A DNA stretch of 64,000 bases from Bacteroidetes bacterium HGW-Bacteroidetes-16 (GCA_002840975.1 PHDN01000017.1:1-64000); one strand, 5' to 3'. Shown: positions 33,278-43,669, counted from the first letter of the stretch. Notes: generated by a model not told the origin, from the letters alone. A program made the numbers and translations.

Positions 33278-34684
33278 ATGTTTATTTTAATGGTTGTCAT
33301 CTTTGTTCTGGGGTATTTAGCCATCGCCCTGGAGCATCCTTTAAAAATCGACAAAGCAGCTTCTGCGCTGCTGATAGGTTCATTAACCTGGGTCGCATTT
33401 ATCATTGGGGCGGAGGACATTTTATTATCAGGAGTAAGTGCTACCTGGAATGTCTTTCTTCACGAACAACAAATATTAGCAGCGGCAGCAGGAACTACCT
33501 TTGAGGTAACACACGAAACCTATCTCGATTTTATCGTTCACAATCAGATTGTTGAACACCTGGGTGAAATTTCTGAGATTTTGTTTTTCCTGTTGGGAGC
33601 CATGACCATTGTGGAAATTATTGACCATCACCAGGGATTTAAGCTGGTAACCGATAGCATAAAAACAACCAGCCAGGTAAAACTCTTATGGATCATCAGT
33701 TTCCTGACATTTTTTATGTCGGCCACACTCGACAACCTCACCACCACCATCGTGATGGTCACCTTGCTTAAAAAGCTCATTGCTGACAAACAAACGCGAT
33801 GGTTTTTCGCGTCGATGGTTGTACTGGCAGCCAATGCAGGAGGTGCCTGGTCGCCAATTGGCGATGTTACCACCATCATGTTGTGGATTGGAGGTCAAAT
33901 TACGGCCGTAAATATCATTTTAATGGTATTTATTCCCAGTTTAATCACCATGGTCATTCCCATGATTTTGTTATCGTTTACCATGAAAGGGAACGTAACC
34001 CGTCCAAAGCTCTCTTCCAAAGACAGCCTTGAATACACTACACTCTTTGAACGGAAATTGATGTTGTTCGTTGGCGTTGGAGCCCTGCTGTTTGTTCCTG
34101 TTTTTAAATCAATAACCCACCTGCCTCCCTATATGGGCATGCTTTTTGGATTGGGTGTACTTTGGGTAATGACAGATATCATGCACCGTAAAAAACCCTA
34201 TGAAGATAAAGGAAGACTTACGGTAACCGGTGTAATAAAAAAAGTAGATATACCAACGGTTTTATTTTTCCTTGGCATACTTTCCGCGGTTGCTTCTCTT
34301 CAAACCGCCGGTCAATTGGGACTTGTTTCCAGATGGTTAGATCAGGTGACAAATAATAATATTTATATCATTAATACGGCTATTGGTTTACTGAGTTCAG
34401 TTGTTGACAACGTTCCTTTAGTTGCAGGTGCCATGGGTATGTACCCGCTTGTCGAAGTTGGGCACTTTGCAGTGGATGGAATCTTCTGGGAATTGCTGGC
34501 ATTAACAGCGGGAACAGGTGGAAGTATCCTGATTATCGGGTCTGCAGCGGGTGTTGCGGCTATGGCACTCGAAAAAATAGACTTTATCTGGTATTTGAAG
34601 AAAATCAGTTTGCTGGCTTTGCTCGGATACTTTGCCGGAATAGCAGCCTATTACTTTCAGGAACTTCTAATGGGTAATCTTTAA
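33278..34684 (+). CDS. nhaD: NhaD family sodium/proton antiporter
   Basis: 468 residues with about 12 membrane helices. Family landmarks include EHPLKIDKAASALLIGSL at the start, SATLDNLTTTIVMV, the ANAGGAWSPIGDVTTIMLW segment (key: the GGAWSPIGD loop) and SSVVDNVPLVAGAM, a mirrored second Asp-Asn pair. NhaD belongs to the ion transporter superfamily and exports Na+ (and Li+) in exchange for protons at the inner membrane, mostly in alkaliphilic or marine bacteria. Presence suggests a sodium-rich habitat (inference). The gene stands alone between strong terminators. Confidence 0.94.
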   Translation: MFILMVVIFVLGYLAIALEHPLKIDKAASALLIGSLTWVAFIIGAEDILLSGVSATWNVFLHEQQILAAAAGTTFEVTHETYLDFIVHNQIVEHLGEISEILFFLLGAMTIVEIIDHHQGFKLVTDSIKTTSQVKLLWIISFLTFFMSATLDNLTTTIVMVTLLKKLIADKQTRWFFASMVVLAANAGGAWSPIGDVTTIMLWIGGQITAVNIILMVFIPSLITMVIPMILLSFTMKGNVTRPKLSSKDSLEYTTLFERKLMLFVGVGALLFVPVFKSITHLPPYMGMLFGLGVLWVMTDIMHRKKPYEDKGRLTVTGVIKKVDIPTVLFFLGILSAVASLQTAGQLGLVSRWLDQVTNNNIYIINTAIGLLSSVVDNVPLVAGAMGMYPLVEVGHFAVDGIFWELLALTAGTGGSILIIGSAAGVAAMALEKIDFIWYLKKISLLALLGYFAGIAAYYFQELLMGNL

Positions 34685-34699
34685 AATCAAACCAATCAA

Positions 34700-34732
34700 A
34701 AAAAATGCACTCTTCAAGGTGGCTTTTTTTAT
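34700..34732. terminator. Probable bidirectional terminator between nhaD and anmK
   Basis: A run of A residues, an imperfect GCAC..GTGGC stem and a T-tract lie between the two convergent genes. The stem is short with a bulge, so confidence is moderate. Confidence 0.5.
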
Positions 34733-35793
34733 GGATTACTAATGACTCCTCCAATACTATCGCACTTGGCCCCGGTTACCGAGGCCAGGCAATTCACTTT
34801 TTTCCGGATACACAACATGCCCATGAAAGCAAAAACTAAAGCCTCCTTAAAATCAATTAACTGTTGATCAGGAACGACAATCTCCTGTGAAGTGAGTTTC
34901 TTGATGGATTCAATTAGATAATGATTGTGCGTACCTCCTCCCGTGACCAAAACCTTGCCATGGTCCAGGTGATTAATTGAACGCGCGATGTGTTGGCTGA
35001 TATGTGCAGTAACCGTTGCCATGCGGTTTTCAACAGACACTTGCTTTGATAACAAGGGGGAAATAAAATGCCTGACCACATAGTCGTTGCTTAGCGATTT
35101 TGGATGTTGATGAAGAAAGTACGCATCGCTGTTCAGTTGCTGTAACAATCCCAAATCAACATGACCTGATGCCGCTAGTGCTCCTCCATCGTCAAATGGC
35201 AATCCCACTTCGGAACTGAGCAGGTTAAGCAGTTGATTTGCTGCACAGATGTCGTAACCTTTACGGTTACCTTTTTCATTAAATGAGACGTTGGCAATCC
35301 CACCCAGGTTCAAACATGCCCTGTATTCATCGAAAAGCAGCTCATCACCTATGGGTACAAGGGGCGCACCCTGACCCCCGTTTTGAATATCGGCAGATCT
35401 AAAGTCACTTATCGTGATAATCCCAGTTTGTCGGGCGATAAAGGCTCCTTTACCCAACTGAAAACTATACCCCTGTTCGGGTTCATGAAAAATAGTATGG
35501 CCATGGGAAGAAATGAGATCAGGAATATGTTGGTGTTTATGGATAAACGATGCTGCCAGTTCTCCTATTAACTGTCCATATTCAACATCCAGCCTGAACA
35601 ACTCGTTTGAAGGCAGTAAATGAGCGCGTGCCAGTTTCTGATGCCATTGAGCCGTGTAAGGAACGGCTTCTGATTTTTCGATGTGATAATGCCATTTATT
35701 GTCGTTGAAACTAAATCTACAACAGGCTATATCGAGACCATCAAGCGAACTGCCCGACATGAGCCCCAGAACCGAATAGATATTACTGGTCAC
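34729..35793 (-). CDS. anmK: Anhydro-N-acetylmuramic acid kinase
   Basis: 354 residues. It phosphorylates and opens 1,6-anhydro-MurNAc from turned-over peptidoglycan to give MurNAc-6-phosphate. Landmarks are VLGLMSGSSLDGLDIA at the N-terminus (nucleotide loop), SSHGHTIFHEP, LNLGGIANVS and TGGGTHNHYL. The start is GTG at 35793; its first bases overlap the murF stop (GTGA), and no ATG is available earlier, so the two genes are coupled. The length is at the short end for AnmK but complete. It pairs cell-wall recycling with MurF-dependent synthesis. Confidence 0.95.
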   Translation of the reverse strand: MTSNIYSVLGLMSGSSLDGLDIACCRFSFNDNKWHYHIEKSEAVPYTAQWHQKLARAHLLPSNELFRLDVEYGQLIGELAASFIHKHQHIPDLISSHGHTIFHEPEQGYSFQLGKGAFIARQTGIITISDFRSADIQNGGQGAPLVPIGDELLFDEYRACLNLGGIANVSFNEKGNRKGYDICAANQLLNLLSSEVGLPFDDGGALAASGHVDLGLLQQLNSDAYFLHQHPKSLSNDYVVRHFISPLLSKQVSVENRMATVTAHISQHIARSINHLDHGKVLVTGGGTHNHYLIESIKKLTSQEIVVPDQQLIDFKEALVFAFMGMLCIRKKVNCLASVTGAKCDSIGGVISNP

Positions 35794-37082
35794 AGCACGT
35801 TGATTAGTTGTTCGAGTTGCATTCCACGCGATCCTTTGACCAGCACACGTGCTTGTTTAATCGGATTCCGTTTTAGAAATAGGATGACTTCACCGGTAGT
35901 TTCGAAAAACAAATACCGATCGCTTTTAAGGCTGTAAAAATGCATGCCTGTCAGAATCACATTTTTGAACCCAAGTTGACCAATCAACTCAATGATGAGC
36001 TGATGTTCCTCTTTAGACGCGGTACCAAGTTCAAACATATCACCTAAAATCAACCACGAATGTTCATCCGCACAGGACTTAAAACTACGCATCGCTTCAG
36101 ACATACTTACCGGGTTTGCGTTGTATGCATCTAAAATCAGGTGATTTTGCTCGGTTTTGAGTTCCTGTGAACGGCTGTTTTCAGGTATATATTTCTCGAT
36201 GGCTTTGACAATATTTTTATTTTTGATCTTAAAATAATATCCAAAAGCAATGGCCGCCATGACATTGGGAAAATTATACCGTCCATAAAGGTGGGATGAA
36301 ATTTGGAAAGCAGCCTCATTATGATAAGAAGCCGAAATTTTAATCCATGGCATTTCAACCAGCAATGCCCCACCTACTTCGCTTGAGCCTGATCCATAGG
36401 TTAACCGATGCATACCTTCACTTAGCTGCATAAGTAACACATCATCTGCGTTAACAATGACCGTTCCGTTGTTGATACGGATATAAGAATAAAGCTCGTT
36501 TTTCGCTTTAATCACTCCCTCGTAACCCCCCATGCCTTCCAGGTGCGCTTTGCCAATATTGGTGATGATACCTATATTTGGCCTGGCCAGTTCACACAGT
36601 CTGGCAATTTCTCCCGGATGGTTGGCACCCATTTCAATCACCGCAACCTGTGTCTTGCCGGTCATACGCAACAAGGTGAGGGGTACACCAATGTGGTTAT
36701 TCAGGTTTCCCTGGGTAGCAACAACTATCTTTTCTGTTTCAAGAACTCTGTATATCAGTTCTTTAGTTGTCGTTTTTCCATTCGACCCTGTGATTCCAAT
36801 TATAGTTGTCTTTAGAGATTCCCGGTGAAAAAGGGCCAGGTTTTGCAAGGCCTCCAATACATTGTCAACTAAAAAGTAGCGATTATTATTTTCGCAGTAG
36901 GCTTTATCATCCACAACCGCCAACTCTGCACCTTTGTCAATGGCGTCTTTGGCAAAAATGTTTCCATTAAATTTTTCGCCTGAAAGTGCGAAAAAAACAC
37001 TTCCTTTTACATCACCTCTCGTATCAGTACTTATTTTTGGTGAAGCCAAAAAAAGCTGGTGTAATTCCTGAATATTCTTCAT
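35790..37082 (-). CDS. murF: UDP-N-acetylmuramoyl-tripeptide--D-Ala-D-Ala ligase
   Basis: 430 residues from the ATG at 37082. A GTG 18 bp further upstream lies in the terminator hairpin of the preceding gene and is rejected. MurF adds D-Ala-D-Ala to the UDP-MurNAc-tripeptide in the cytoplasm. Visible motifs are GITGSNGKTTTKELI (ATP P-loop), VIEMGANHPGEIARL, TNIGKAHLEGMGGYEGV, NVMAAIAFG and LILDAYNANPVSM (Mur ligase centre and C-terminal domain). It overlaps anmK by four bases. A terminator-like hairpin ends only a few bases before its start. Confidence 0.96.
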   Translation of the reverse strand: MKNIQELHQLFLASPKISTDTRGDVKGSVFFALSGEKFNGNIFAKDAIDKGAELAVVDDKAYCENNNRYFLVDNVLEALQNLALFHRESLKTTIIGITGSNGKTTTKELIYRVLETEKIVVATQGNLNNHIGVPLTLLRMTGKTQVAVIEMGANHPGEIARLCELARPNIGIITNIGKAHLEGMGGYEGVIKAKNELYSYIRINNGTVIVNADDVLLMQLSEGMHRLTYGSGSSEVGGALLVEMPWIKISASYHNEAAFQISSHLYGRYNFPNVMAAIAFGYYFKIKNKNIVKAIEKYIPENSRSQELKTEQNHLILDAYNANPVSMSEAMRSFKSCADEHSWLILGDMFELGTASKEEHQLIIELIGQLGFKNVILTGMHFYSLKSDRYLFFETTGEVILFLKRNPIKQARVLVKGSRGMQLEQLINVL

Positions 37083-37084
37083 AC

Positions 37085-37118
37085 GAATAAAAAACCCCAC
37101 TCTGTAAGGAGTGGGGTA
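37085..37118 (-). terminator. Terminator after gldJ, immediately before murF
   Basis: On the minus strand CCCCACTC, a short loop and GAGTGGGG are followed by TTTTTTATT. The T-tract ends about 3-10 nt before the murF ATG. It should stop transcripts of the gldJ operon or act as an attenuator for murF-anmK. Confidence 0.85.
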
Positions 37119-37138
37119 AAGATAATACTATTTTTTTA

Positions 37139-38623
37139 TTAATTCCCTCCCGGGATAGCACTGCCCACGCGGATCATGGCGCATCTGAATCCAATGGTGG
37201 AGGCTGACTCATCTTCATTTAAGAATCGACGTGTACCCGGGCTCAGATAGTAAACGCCGTCATTCCACGAGCCCCCTTTCACCACGCGAGCCTTGTCGCT
37301 GATCAAAGTAGTTTGTCCATAATCGTACATGCTTTTTGAATCCGTAGCCTCTTCTTCGCCATCAAGCCAATCGGCCCTGATACCTGATTGATAATCTCCA
37401 TCACGGTAGTTTACATTATCAGCTTTGCGGTAGTTTTTACGCAAAGCTGCTTCTTCGGGGGTAATATTTTCATAAACGATACGTCCCAATGAATCTTTTG
37501 GTGCGATACCGCCATCAATGTCTTTTTTAACGTTTTTAAACACGTTACCACGATAGGGGTTAAAATCGGAAACGAACTCAGGTGTCATGGGGCGGTAAAC
37601 GTCGAGCACCCATTCGCTGACATTGCCAGCCATATTATAAATACCATAATCGTTTGGCCAATAGGAACCTACTGATGCAGGAATGCTGGCACCATCATTC
37701 AGGTTGCCTGCAACTCCCATATAATCGCCACTACCAATTTTAAAGTTGGCAACAAAACTTCCGTAGTATTTTGTTTCATCGGTACGAACACCACTTCCGT
37801 TCCAGGGATATTGCCTGCGTTCTACAACTCGGTTATACAAGGTGTTTCCGACGAGACCCAACGCGGCATATTCCCATTCAGCCTCGGTAGGAAGTCTGTA
37901 GTTGGGTAAAAGCAAACCGTCTTCGAACCTGACGTTTCTTACGCCTGTCCCTTTTGGATCAAGGTCTTTTTTGCCTTCTTTAACCAAACCTTCATACTGT
38001 CCGGCCAGATAAGCATCGGTATTAAAATTGTTTTCATCTACCTGATCAGGATCAAAATCCAGTATGCCGGCATCAATGAGTAAGCCTTCGTTTACACGGT
38101 CGCTTCTCCAGGATGCGAAATCGTTGGCCTGGACCCAGCTTACACCCACCACGGGATAGTTTTGATAAGACGGGTGTCTGAAATAGGTTTGAACGAGGGG
38201 CTCATTATAAGCCAGTCTGTCGCGCCAAACTAAGGTGTCAGGAAGCGCATTTTGAACTACCAGTGGATAACTTTGACCGTAAACCCTGTTGAGCCAAAAG
38301 ATATATTCCAGATAAGCGATGTTACTTACTTCCGTTTGATCGATATAAAAACTGCTCACTGTAACCTTGCGAGGTGAATTGTCCCATTCGTAGAATGGAG
38401 TTTCGGAGGTAGATCCCATGGTAAATGTTCCGCCTTCGATCAATACCAACCCTGGTCCGGTAATCTGTTCGGCCGACTGGGCAACTTCAAACCCACCGTT
38501 TTTTGGGTTGTTATATTCCCAACCGGTTGTGCGTGAACGTTCGTGGGACTTACATGACGTAGAGAAGATCGCCAAAAAAGCCAATCCTGCCAAGATTAAA
38601 AACGACTTATTCATTTTAAACAT
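37139..38623 (-). CDS. gldJ: GldJ-like gliding/T9SS lipoprotein (SUMF1/FGE fold)
   Basis: 494 residues. A signal with lipobox (FSTSC, Cys near residue 24) marks a lipoprotein. The formylglycine-generating-enzyme (SUMF1) fold begins at ~56 (LVLIEGGTFTMGST, YIDQTEVSNIAY), contains YRLPTEAEWEYAALG and YNMAGNVSEWVLDVY, and ends with ARVVKGGSWNDG and GFRCAM. GldJ supports gliding and the T9SS in Flavobacteria, where it stabilises GldK and other components and is encoded beside porU and porV, as here. An alternative start lies at 38614. It could be named PorK/GldK by fold alone, but the gene neighbourhood favours GldJ. Confidence 0.85.
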   Translation of the reverse strand: MFKMNKSFLILAGLAFLAIFSTSCKSHERSRTTGWEYNNPKNGGFEVAQSAEQITGPGLVLIEGGTFTMGSTSETPFYEWDNSPRKVTVSSFYIDQTEVSNIAYLEYIFWLNRVYGQSYPLVVQNALPDTLVWRDRLAYNEPLVQTYFRHPSYQNYPVVGVSWVQANDFASWRSDRVNEGLLIDAGILDFDPDQVDENNFNTDAYLAGQYEGLVKEGKKDLDPKGTGVRNVRFEDGLLLPNYRLPTEAEWEYAALGLVGNTLYNRVVERRQYPWNGSGVRTDETKYYGSFVANFKIGSGDYMGVAGNLNDGASIPASVGSYWPNDYGIYNMAGNVSEWVLDVYRPMTPEFVSDFNPYRGNVFKNVKKDIDGGIAPKDSLGRIVYENITPEEAALRKNYRKADNVNYRDGDYQSGIRADWLDGEEEATDSKSMYDYGQTTLISDKARVVKGGSWNDGVYYLSPGTRRFLNEDESASTIGFRCAMIRVGSAIPGGN

Positions 38624-38659
38624 TATTAGTTTGATTTTATTAAACTATTTCGATAATAA

Positions 38660-39664
38660 CTAAAAAGAGGGTGATTTTATTGCCTTAATACGCATGCGCG
38701 AAGATTCTTTATACAAGCAGAAATCCCAGGCAAATGAAATTTCATGGGCTCCTCCTGCTTTACCACCAATATCCGATACGGTAAAATCGTAACTATACCC
38801 TATGCGAATGTTGTTATAGGTAACGCCAATCAGGGCTACCACGGCATCAGGGTTTTCAAAATTATGCCGAAACCACCCTCCTAAAACAAAAGGATATTTA
38901 TTAAGGTATAGCCCAACATTTAGCTGATGAAACTGACCTTGCTGCATATACAATACGTTGGGTTGTATAGCGAGATCCTCACCTGCAGCATTGCCCAGTC
39001 CTCCTTTGGTGGCATTGATTAACACACCACCATGGGCCGCTATTTTCATTGGCCATTTACTGTCGGCATCGTTATAAAACGACAAATTCGGTTGGTTTAA
39101 ATGGTCAACTGCTACTCCAAAAAAGAACTTGTCCAGGTAGTTCATCACCGCTCCGGCAGAGAAATCAACTACTGCAATATTGACACTGGAAGGAATTATT
39201 TCCGATGAGGTTTGACTAATGTTTCCCGTTGTCGGGTTAATCTGGTCGGCAAAAATAAATTTATTCCAGTTGAGATGTTCCTGATAATAGCCTGCTTTAA
39301 CGCCAAAACTAACCATTACCGGATTGCTTACCTGGAGTTTGTAAGAATAAAAGGCTGAAATAGAATTGCGCACCAACGCGCCATCCCCTTGTGCATCGCT
39401 CATGGCCAAAATCCCGTATCCACTGTTGATACCAGGGATACTTTGGTCATAACTTATGTTATAGGTAACATAAGCATTTGAAAGTGAGGGGTATTGATTT
39501 CGATAGTTTAAGCCTAACCTACCACATTCGGTACTGCCTGCAAGTGCAGGGTTTAAATATAAAGGATTGGCATAAAATTGCGAAAACTCAGGATCCTGAG
39601 CTTGAGTAACACCACACGTTACAATGAACAATGAAACTATGATTATTCGGACTACTCTGATCAT
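38660..39664 (-). CDS. PorP/SprF family T9SS outer membrane protein
   Basis: 334 residues from the ATG at 39664; a TTG 12 bp upstream is the other option. Signal peptide to ~TQAQ. The mature start QDPEFSQFYANPLYLNPALAGS is the PorP/SprF hallmark (key: FSQFY and LNPALAG), followed by a beta-barrel-like series of strands and a closing RIGYSYDFTVSDIG and GAHEISF. These proteins sit in the outer membrane and anchor the PorK/N ring or, as SprF, serve secretion of specific large cargo. The gene lies just upstream of gldJ on the same strand (gap about 36 bp) and divergent from porU. Whether it is the core PorP or an SprF paralogue cannot be decided here. Confidence 0.9.
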   Translation of the reverse strand: MIRVVRIIIVSLFIVTCGVTQAQDPEFSQFYANPLYLNPALAGSTECGRLGLNYRNQYPSLSNAYVTYNISYDQSIPGINSGYGILAMSDAQGDGALVRNSISAFYSYKLQVSNPVMVSFGVKAGYYQEHLNWNKFIFADQINPTTGNISQTSSEIIPSSVNIAVVDFSAGAVMNYLDKFFFGVAVDHLNQPNLSFYNDADSKWPMKIAAHGGVLINATKGGLGNAAGEDLAIQPNVLYMQQGQFHQLNVGLYLNKYPFVLGGWFRHNFENPDAVVALIGVTYNNIRIGYSYDFTVSDIGGKAGGAHEISFAWDFCLYKESSRMRIKAIKSPSF

Positions 39665-39862
39665 TATTTCATTCAATTAATTTAATTTGGTTTTGCGAGC
39701 ACAATTATACGACCTTTTTTATTACCCTTTCCTTTATCGAGTAATTTTTTGAAAATTCACTCGGCAAATTTACATAAAATAAAACATATGAAATGCCGTT
39801 ATTCAACAGAATAATAACTCGAGATACCGTTAATTGTTATTTTTAACACCTAATTAAATCAC

Positions 39863-42800
39863 ATGAAATATAGCGCACTTTCGTTTACCATTGTTATGTT
39901 ACTGATTTCCACACAACTTTATTCCATTGACTATCGTTTTCATGAATCCCTGCGTTGGCAAAAGATTCAAAAGGTAGTGTGGATTGAAGATGAAATCATT
40001 TTCCGTCCTGCATTCGAGAGTGCAATTTATCATGAGAATAGCAATTTGCCTCACTTTAATAAAAACTACCGGATTCACACCTACTTTGCAACTGCGGAAC
40101 TTCACATCGACCAGGCCATTTATGCTCCGGTAACCATGGAGGAAAAAGAATCCCTCCTGCCTTCAAAAGAATGGATCAATCAAATCAATCCTTCGGCAAC
40201 GGTCATCAAGCTCCAAAAAGAACCGTGGCTTTCAGTTGACCTGGTTCCTTTCAGGTGGAACGACAGCCTGCAGAATTTTGAAAAACTGGTTTCCTTCGAT
40301 TTAGTAGCCGAGCTAACAGAATTCCCTGAACCAAAGACAACGGTGGCAGGATACACAGACCAAAGTGTGCTGGCCTCAGGTGCCTGGTATAAAATACGTA
40401 TAACCGAATCAGGAATTTACAAGGTGACGTTTTCAGATTTACAAGCCATGGGATTTGATATGAGTGCCAACCCGGACCATATTTCCATATTCGGAAACGG
40501 CGGTGGAACACTTCCTGAGAAAAATGACGATCCTGTTTATGATGACCTGACGGAAAACCCGATTCAAATGCTGGATGGTGGCGATGGTAGCTTCGATCAA
40601 GGCGATTATTTTCTGTTTTATGCGCAAGGACCGGTCATTTGGAAGTGGAACGCGTTCGATCAGGCATTTTATCATCTGAACAATTACTATAGTGATTATG
40701 CTTATTATTTTATTACCGCTCTGAACCGTCCGGCAAAACACATCCAAAATATGGAGACCCCATCCGGTAATCCTACATTGGAAATAAACGATTTTATCGA
40801 TTATTCGGTTCACGAACTCGATACCCGCAACATTGCCGGTGTTGGGCGCATTTGGTATGGCGAATTGTACGATTTGTCGTCGTTGAGCTATGATTTTATC
40901 TTCAACTTCCCAAATGTTGTCAAATCAAGCAATTCGGGATTTTTTAAAGGCAATTTCGCCGCCGATGCAACAGGTGCCAGTGCTTTTAAAATCGACCTCA
41001 ATGGAAACAACATGAATACCCTAAGCGTTGAACCAACCTCAGGAAATTACGACTTTGGGAAAGAAAAATCGACCAGTTTCAGGTTTTTACCCAAGGACGA
41101 AAATATATTGGTCACCACTACCTATCAACGCAGTAACACCAGTTCAGTTGGGTTTTTAGATTATATTGAGATCAATGTGCGCCGATCGCTTGTCATGACC
41201 GGGAATCAAATGATCTTTAGAAATGTGCATACCGAAGCAAATCAAGTGGCTAATTACCAACTGAACAATGCCTCTTCCGAAATTTCGGTTTGGGATATTT
41301 CTACTCCGGTTGAGCCAAAGAAAATAACGGCACAACAGAATGGAAACGGGTTAACATTTAAATCGTTGACCTCTTCTGTTAATCAATTCATCGCTTTTAA
41401 CCAATCGGATTACAAGACCGTTGAATTTGTTGAATTGATTGCCAATCAAAACCTGCATGCCATCAGGAACATAGACTATTTAATCGTTTGTCATCCTGAC
41501 TTTCTGGAACAGGCCAACCGGCTTGCCGATTTTCACCGGACCATGGGGAACTTAAAAACAGAAGTAGTTACCGTAGGCCAGGTGTATAATGAGTTTTCGT
41601 CCGGCGCACAAGATATTACAGCCATCCGTAATTTTGCCAGGATGTTGTATAATGATAGCGATCCCGGAGCCGAGCTTAAATACCTGCTTCTTTTTGGTGA
41701 CGCTTCTTACGACTACAAAGACCGCATTGCCGACAATTCCAATTTTGTACCCTGCTGGGAGTCTTCTACCTTCCCACTCAATATCATCAATTCTATCGCC
41801 TCGGACGACTACTTTGGATTTCTGGATGATGGAGAAGGTATCGAAAGTTCGGGTTCTGATCGTGTAGATATTGGCATCGGAAGATTTGTGGTGGCCAATG
41901 AAAATGAAGCCACGGATGCCGTGGATAAAATCATTCATTATTCAACCAACAGCCCGATGGTCATGGCTCCATGGCGCAATGTGATTACCTTCGTGGCTGA
42001 TGATGGCGACAGCAACATCCACATGAGCGATGCTGAATCACTTACCGGTTTTTTAGGAACCAACTACCCTGTTTACAATATCAACAAAATATATGTAGAT
42101 GCCTATGAACAATCGAGTACTCCGGGTGGCCAAAAAGCCCCTCAGGTGAACCGGGCGATCAATCTACAGATGGAAAAAGGAACTTTAATTTTCAACTACT
42201 CGGGGCATGGCGGTGAAATTGGCCTCGGACATGAACAGTACGTCCAAATCCCGGACATCAACTCCTGGAGCAATTATGACAAACTAACGGTTTTCATTAC
42301 GGCTACCTGTGAATTTACCCGTTACGACGATCCTAACCGGGTATCAGCCGGTGAACAGGTGTTTTTAAACAGTAAAGGTGGTGCCATCGCTTTATTCACC
42401 ACCACACGTGCCACTTATGCTGCTGCAAACGTCGCCTTAAACATGGACATCTATCAGGACAATATGTTCCAAAAAACAAATGGAAAATACCCCACTTTTG
42501 GTGATATCATCCGCAAATCGAAACGCCGTGGTTCGGCTAACGACAGGAAGTTTATTCTTGTTGGCGATCCGGCTTGTAAGATGGCCTATCCTGAATATAC
42601 GGCAGAAACTACTGAAGTGAACATGAATCCTGTGGGCGGAATACCCGATACCCTCAGGGCTTTGGATATGATAACGGTCAGCGGCCTCATCGTCGACCAA
42701 ACAGGAACACCTATTTCTGATTTTCAAGGTGAAATTTTCCCAATCGTGTACGACAAACTATCAGAAGTGATCACCTATGGAGACGAAAGCTCGCCAAAAA

Positions 42801-43669
42801 AGTTTTATCTCCGTAAGAACATCCTGTTCAATGGAAAAGCATCCATTCAGAATGGGGCTTTTAGCTTTGAATTTATGATGCCCAAAGACATTGCCTATCA
42901 TTACGGACCGGGTAAGATCAGTTACTATTTTCGTAACGAGGTTACCGATGGTAATGGATATTACGAAAACTTTATCGTGGGTAGTTTTAACCCCGATGCC
43001 TTGCAAGACAGCATCGGCCCAGACATTGAAATCTACCTTTTCGACACGACATTTACTCCCGGAAGCACTGTAAACCAATACCCTGTTCTTTTTGCAAAAG
43101 TTAGCGATGAAAGCGGGATTAATACCACGGGCTCAGGAATTGGGCATGATATTGTAACCACTTTGGATGAGGATGTTAACCTGGCCTATGTGCTCAACGA
43201 TTTTTATGAAGCCAATGAAAACAGTTTTAATAGCGGCACCATCAGCTATCCCTTCGACCAACTTTCGGAAGGTGAACACCAACTCAGCCTAAAAGTCTGG
43301 GATGTACACAACAACTCCTCCATCGCCTACTTGCCCTTTGTTGTGGTGACCTCTGCCAATGTTATTGTAGATAACCTGCGCAATTTCCCAAATCCCTTCA
43401 GTCAATCGACCAAATTCACCTTTTCGCACAACCAGTCAGGTAACGAACTCGATGTGATTATTCATATTTACAGGATTGATGGATCACTCGTAAGGTCGCT
43501 CGAAACAAAAATTGATGGCGAAGGATATCAAATCGACCCCCTGGAATGGGATGGTACCACCGATCAGGGTGGAAAAATCGGCCGTGGTTTTTATGTTTAT
43601 AACGTGGTTGTAAGAAATAAAAACGGACAGATGGGTCAGGATCAGTCAAAGCTTGTATACATCAAGTAA
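39863..43669 (+). CDS. porU: T9SS sortase PorU, copy 1 (C25 gingipain-like protease)
   Basis: 1268 residues. Signal peptide to about residue 20. After a long beta-rich region, the C25 peptidase domain spans ~530-880, with the catalytic dyad His782 (NYSGHGGEIG) and Cys816 (ITATCEFTRYDDP), preceded by LLLFGDASYDYKDR and DDYFGFLDD. The C-terminal ~100 residues form a FlgD-like/CTD-type domain (LRNFPNPFSQSTKF, LEWDGTTDQGGKIGRGFYVYNV). PorU removes the sorting domain of T9SS cargo at the cell surface and joins the protein to A-LPS in a complex with PorV. It lies 5' of a second PorU-like gene and porV. Confidence 0.93.
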   Translation: MKYSALSFTIVMLLISTQLYSIDYRFHESLRWQKIQKVVWIEDEIIFRPAFESAIYHENSNLPHFNKNYRIHTYFATAELHIDQAIYAPVTMEEKESLLPSKEWINQINPSATVIKLQKEPWLSVDLVPFRWNDSLQNFEKLVSFDLVAELTEFPEPKTTVAGYTDQSVLASGAWYKIRITESGIYKVTFSDLQAMGFDMSANPDHISIFGNGGGTLPEKNDDPVYDDLTENPIQMLDGGDGSFDQGDYFLFYAQGPVIWKWNAFDQAFYHLNNYYSDYAYYFITALNRPAKHIQNMETPSGNPTLEINDFIDYSVHELDTRNIAGVGRIWYGELYDLSSLSYDFIFNFPNVVKSSNSGFFKGNFAADATGASAFKIDLNGNNMNTLSVEPTSGNYDFGKEKSTSFRFLPKDENILVTTTYQRSNTSSVGFLDYIEINVRRSLVMTGNQMIFRNVHTEANQVANYQLNNASSEISVWDISTPVEPKKITAQQNGNGLTFKSLTSSVNQFIAFNQSDYKTVEFVELIANQNLHAIRNIDYLIVCHPDFLEQANRLADFHRTMGNLKTEVVTVGQVYNEFSSGAQDITAIRNFARMLYNDSDPGAELKYLLLFGDASYDYKDRIADNSNFVPCWESSTFPLNIINSIASDDYFGFLDDGEGIESSGSDRVDIGIGRFVVANENEATDAVDKIIHYSTNSPMVMAPWRNVITFVADDGDSNIHMSDAESLTGFLGTNYPVYNINKIYVDAYEQSSTPGGQKAPQVNRAINLQMEKGTLIFNYSGHGGEIGLGHEQYVQIPDINSWSNYDKLTVFITATCEFTRYDDPNRVSAGEQVFLNSKGGAIALFTTTRATYAAANVALNMDIYQDNMFQKTNGKYPTFGDIIRKSKRRGSANDRKFILVGDPACKMAYPEYTAETTEVNMNPVGGIPDTLRALDMITVSGLIVDQTGTPISDFQGEIFPIVYDKLSEVITYGDESSPKKFYLRKNILFNGKASIQNGAFSFEFMMPKDIAYHYGPGKISYYFRNEVTDGNGYYENFIVGSFNPDALQDSIGPDIEIYLFDTTFTPGSTVNQYPVLFAKVSDESGINTTGSGIGHDIVTTLDEDVNLAYVLNDFYEANENSFNSGTISYPFDQLSEGEHQLSLKVWDVHNNSSIAYLPFVVVTSANVIVDNLRNFPNPFSQSTKFTFSHNQSGNELDVIIHIYRIDGSLVRSLETKIDGEGYQIDPLEWDGTTDQGGKIGRGFYVYNVVVRNKNGQMGQDQSKLVYIK

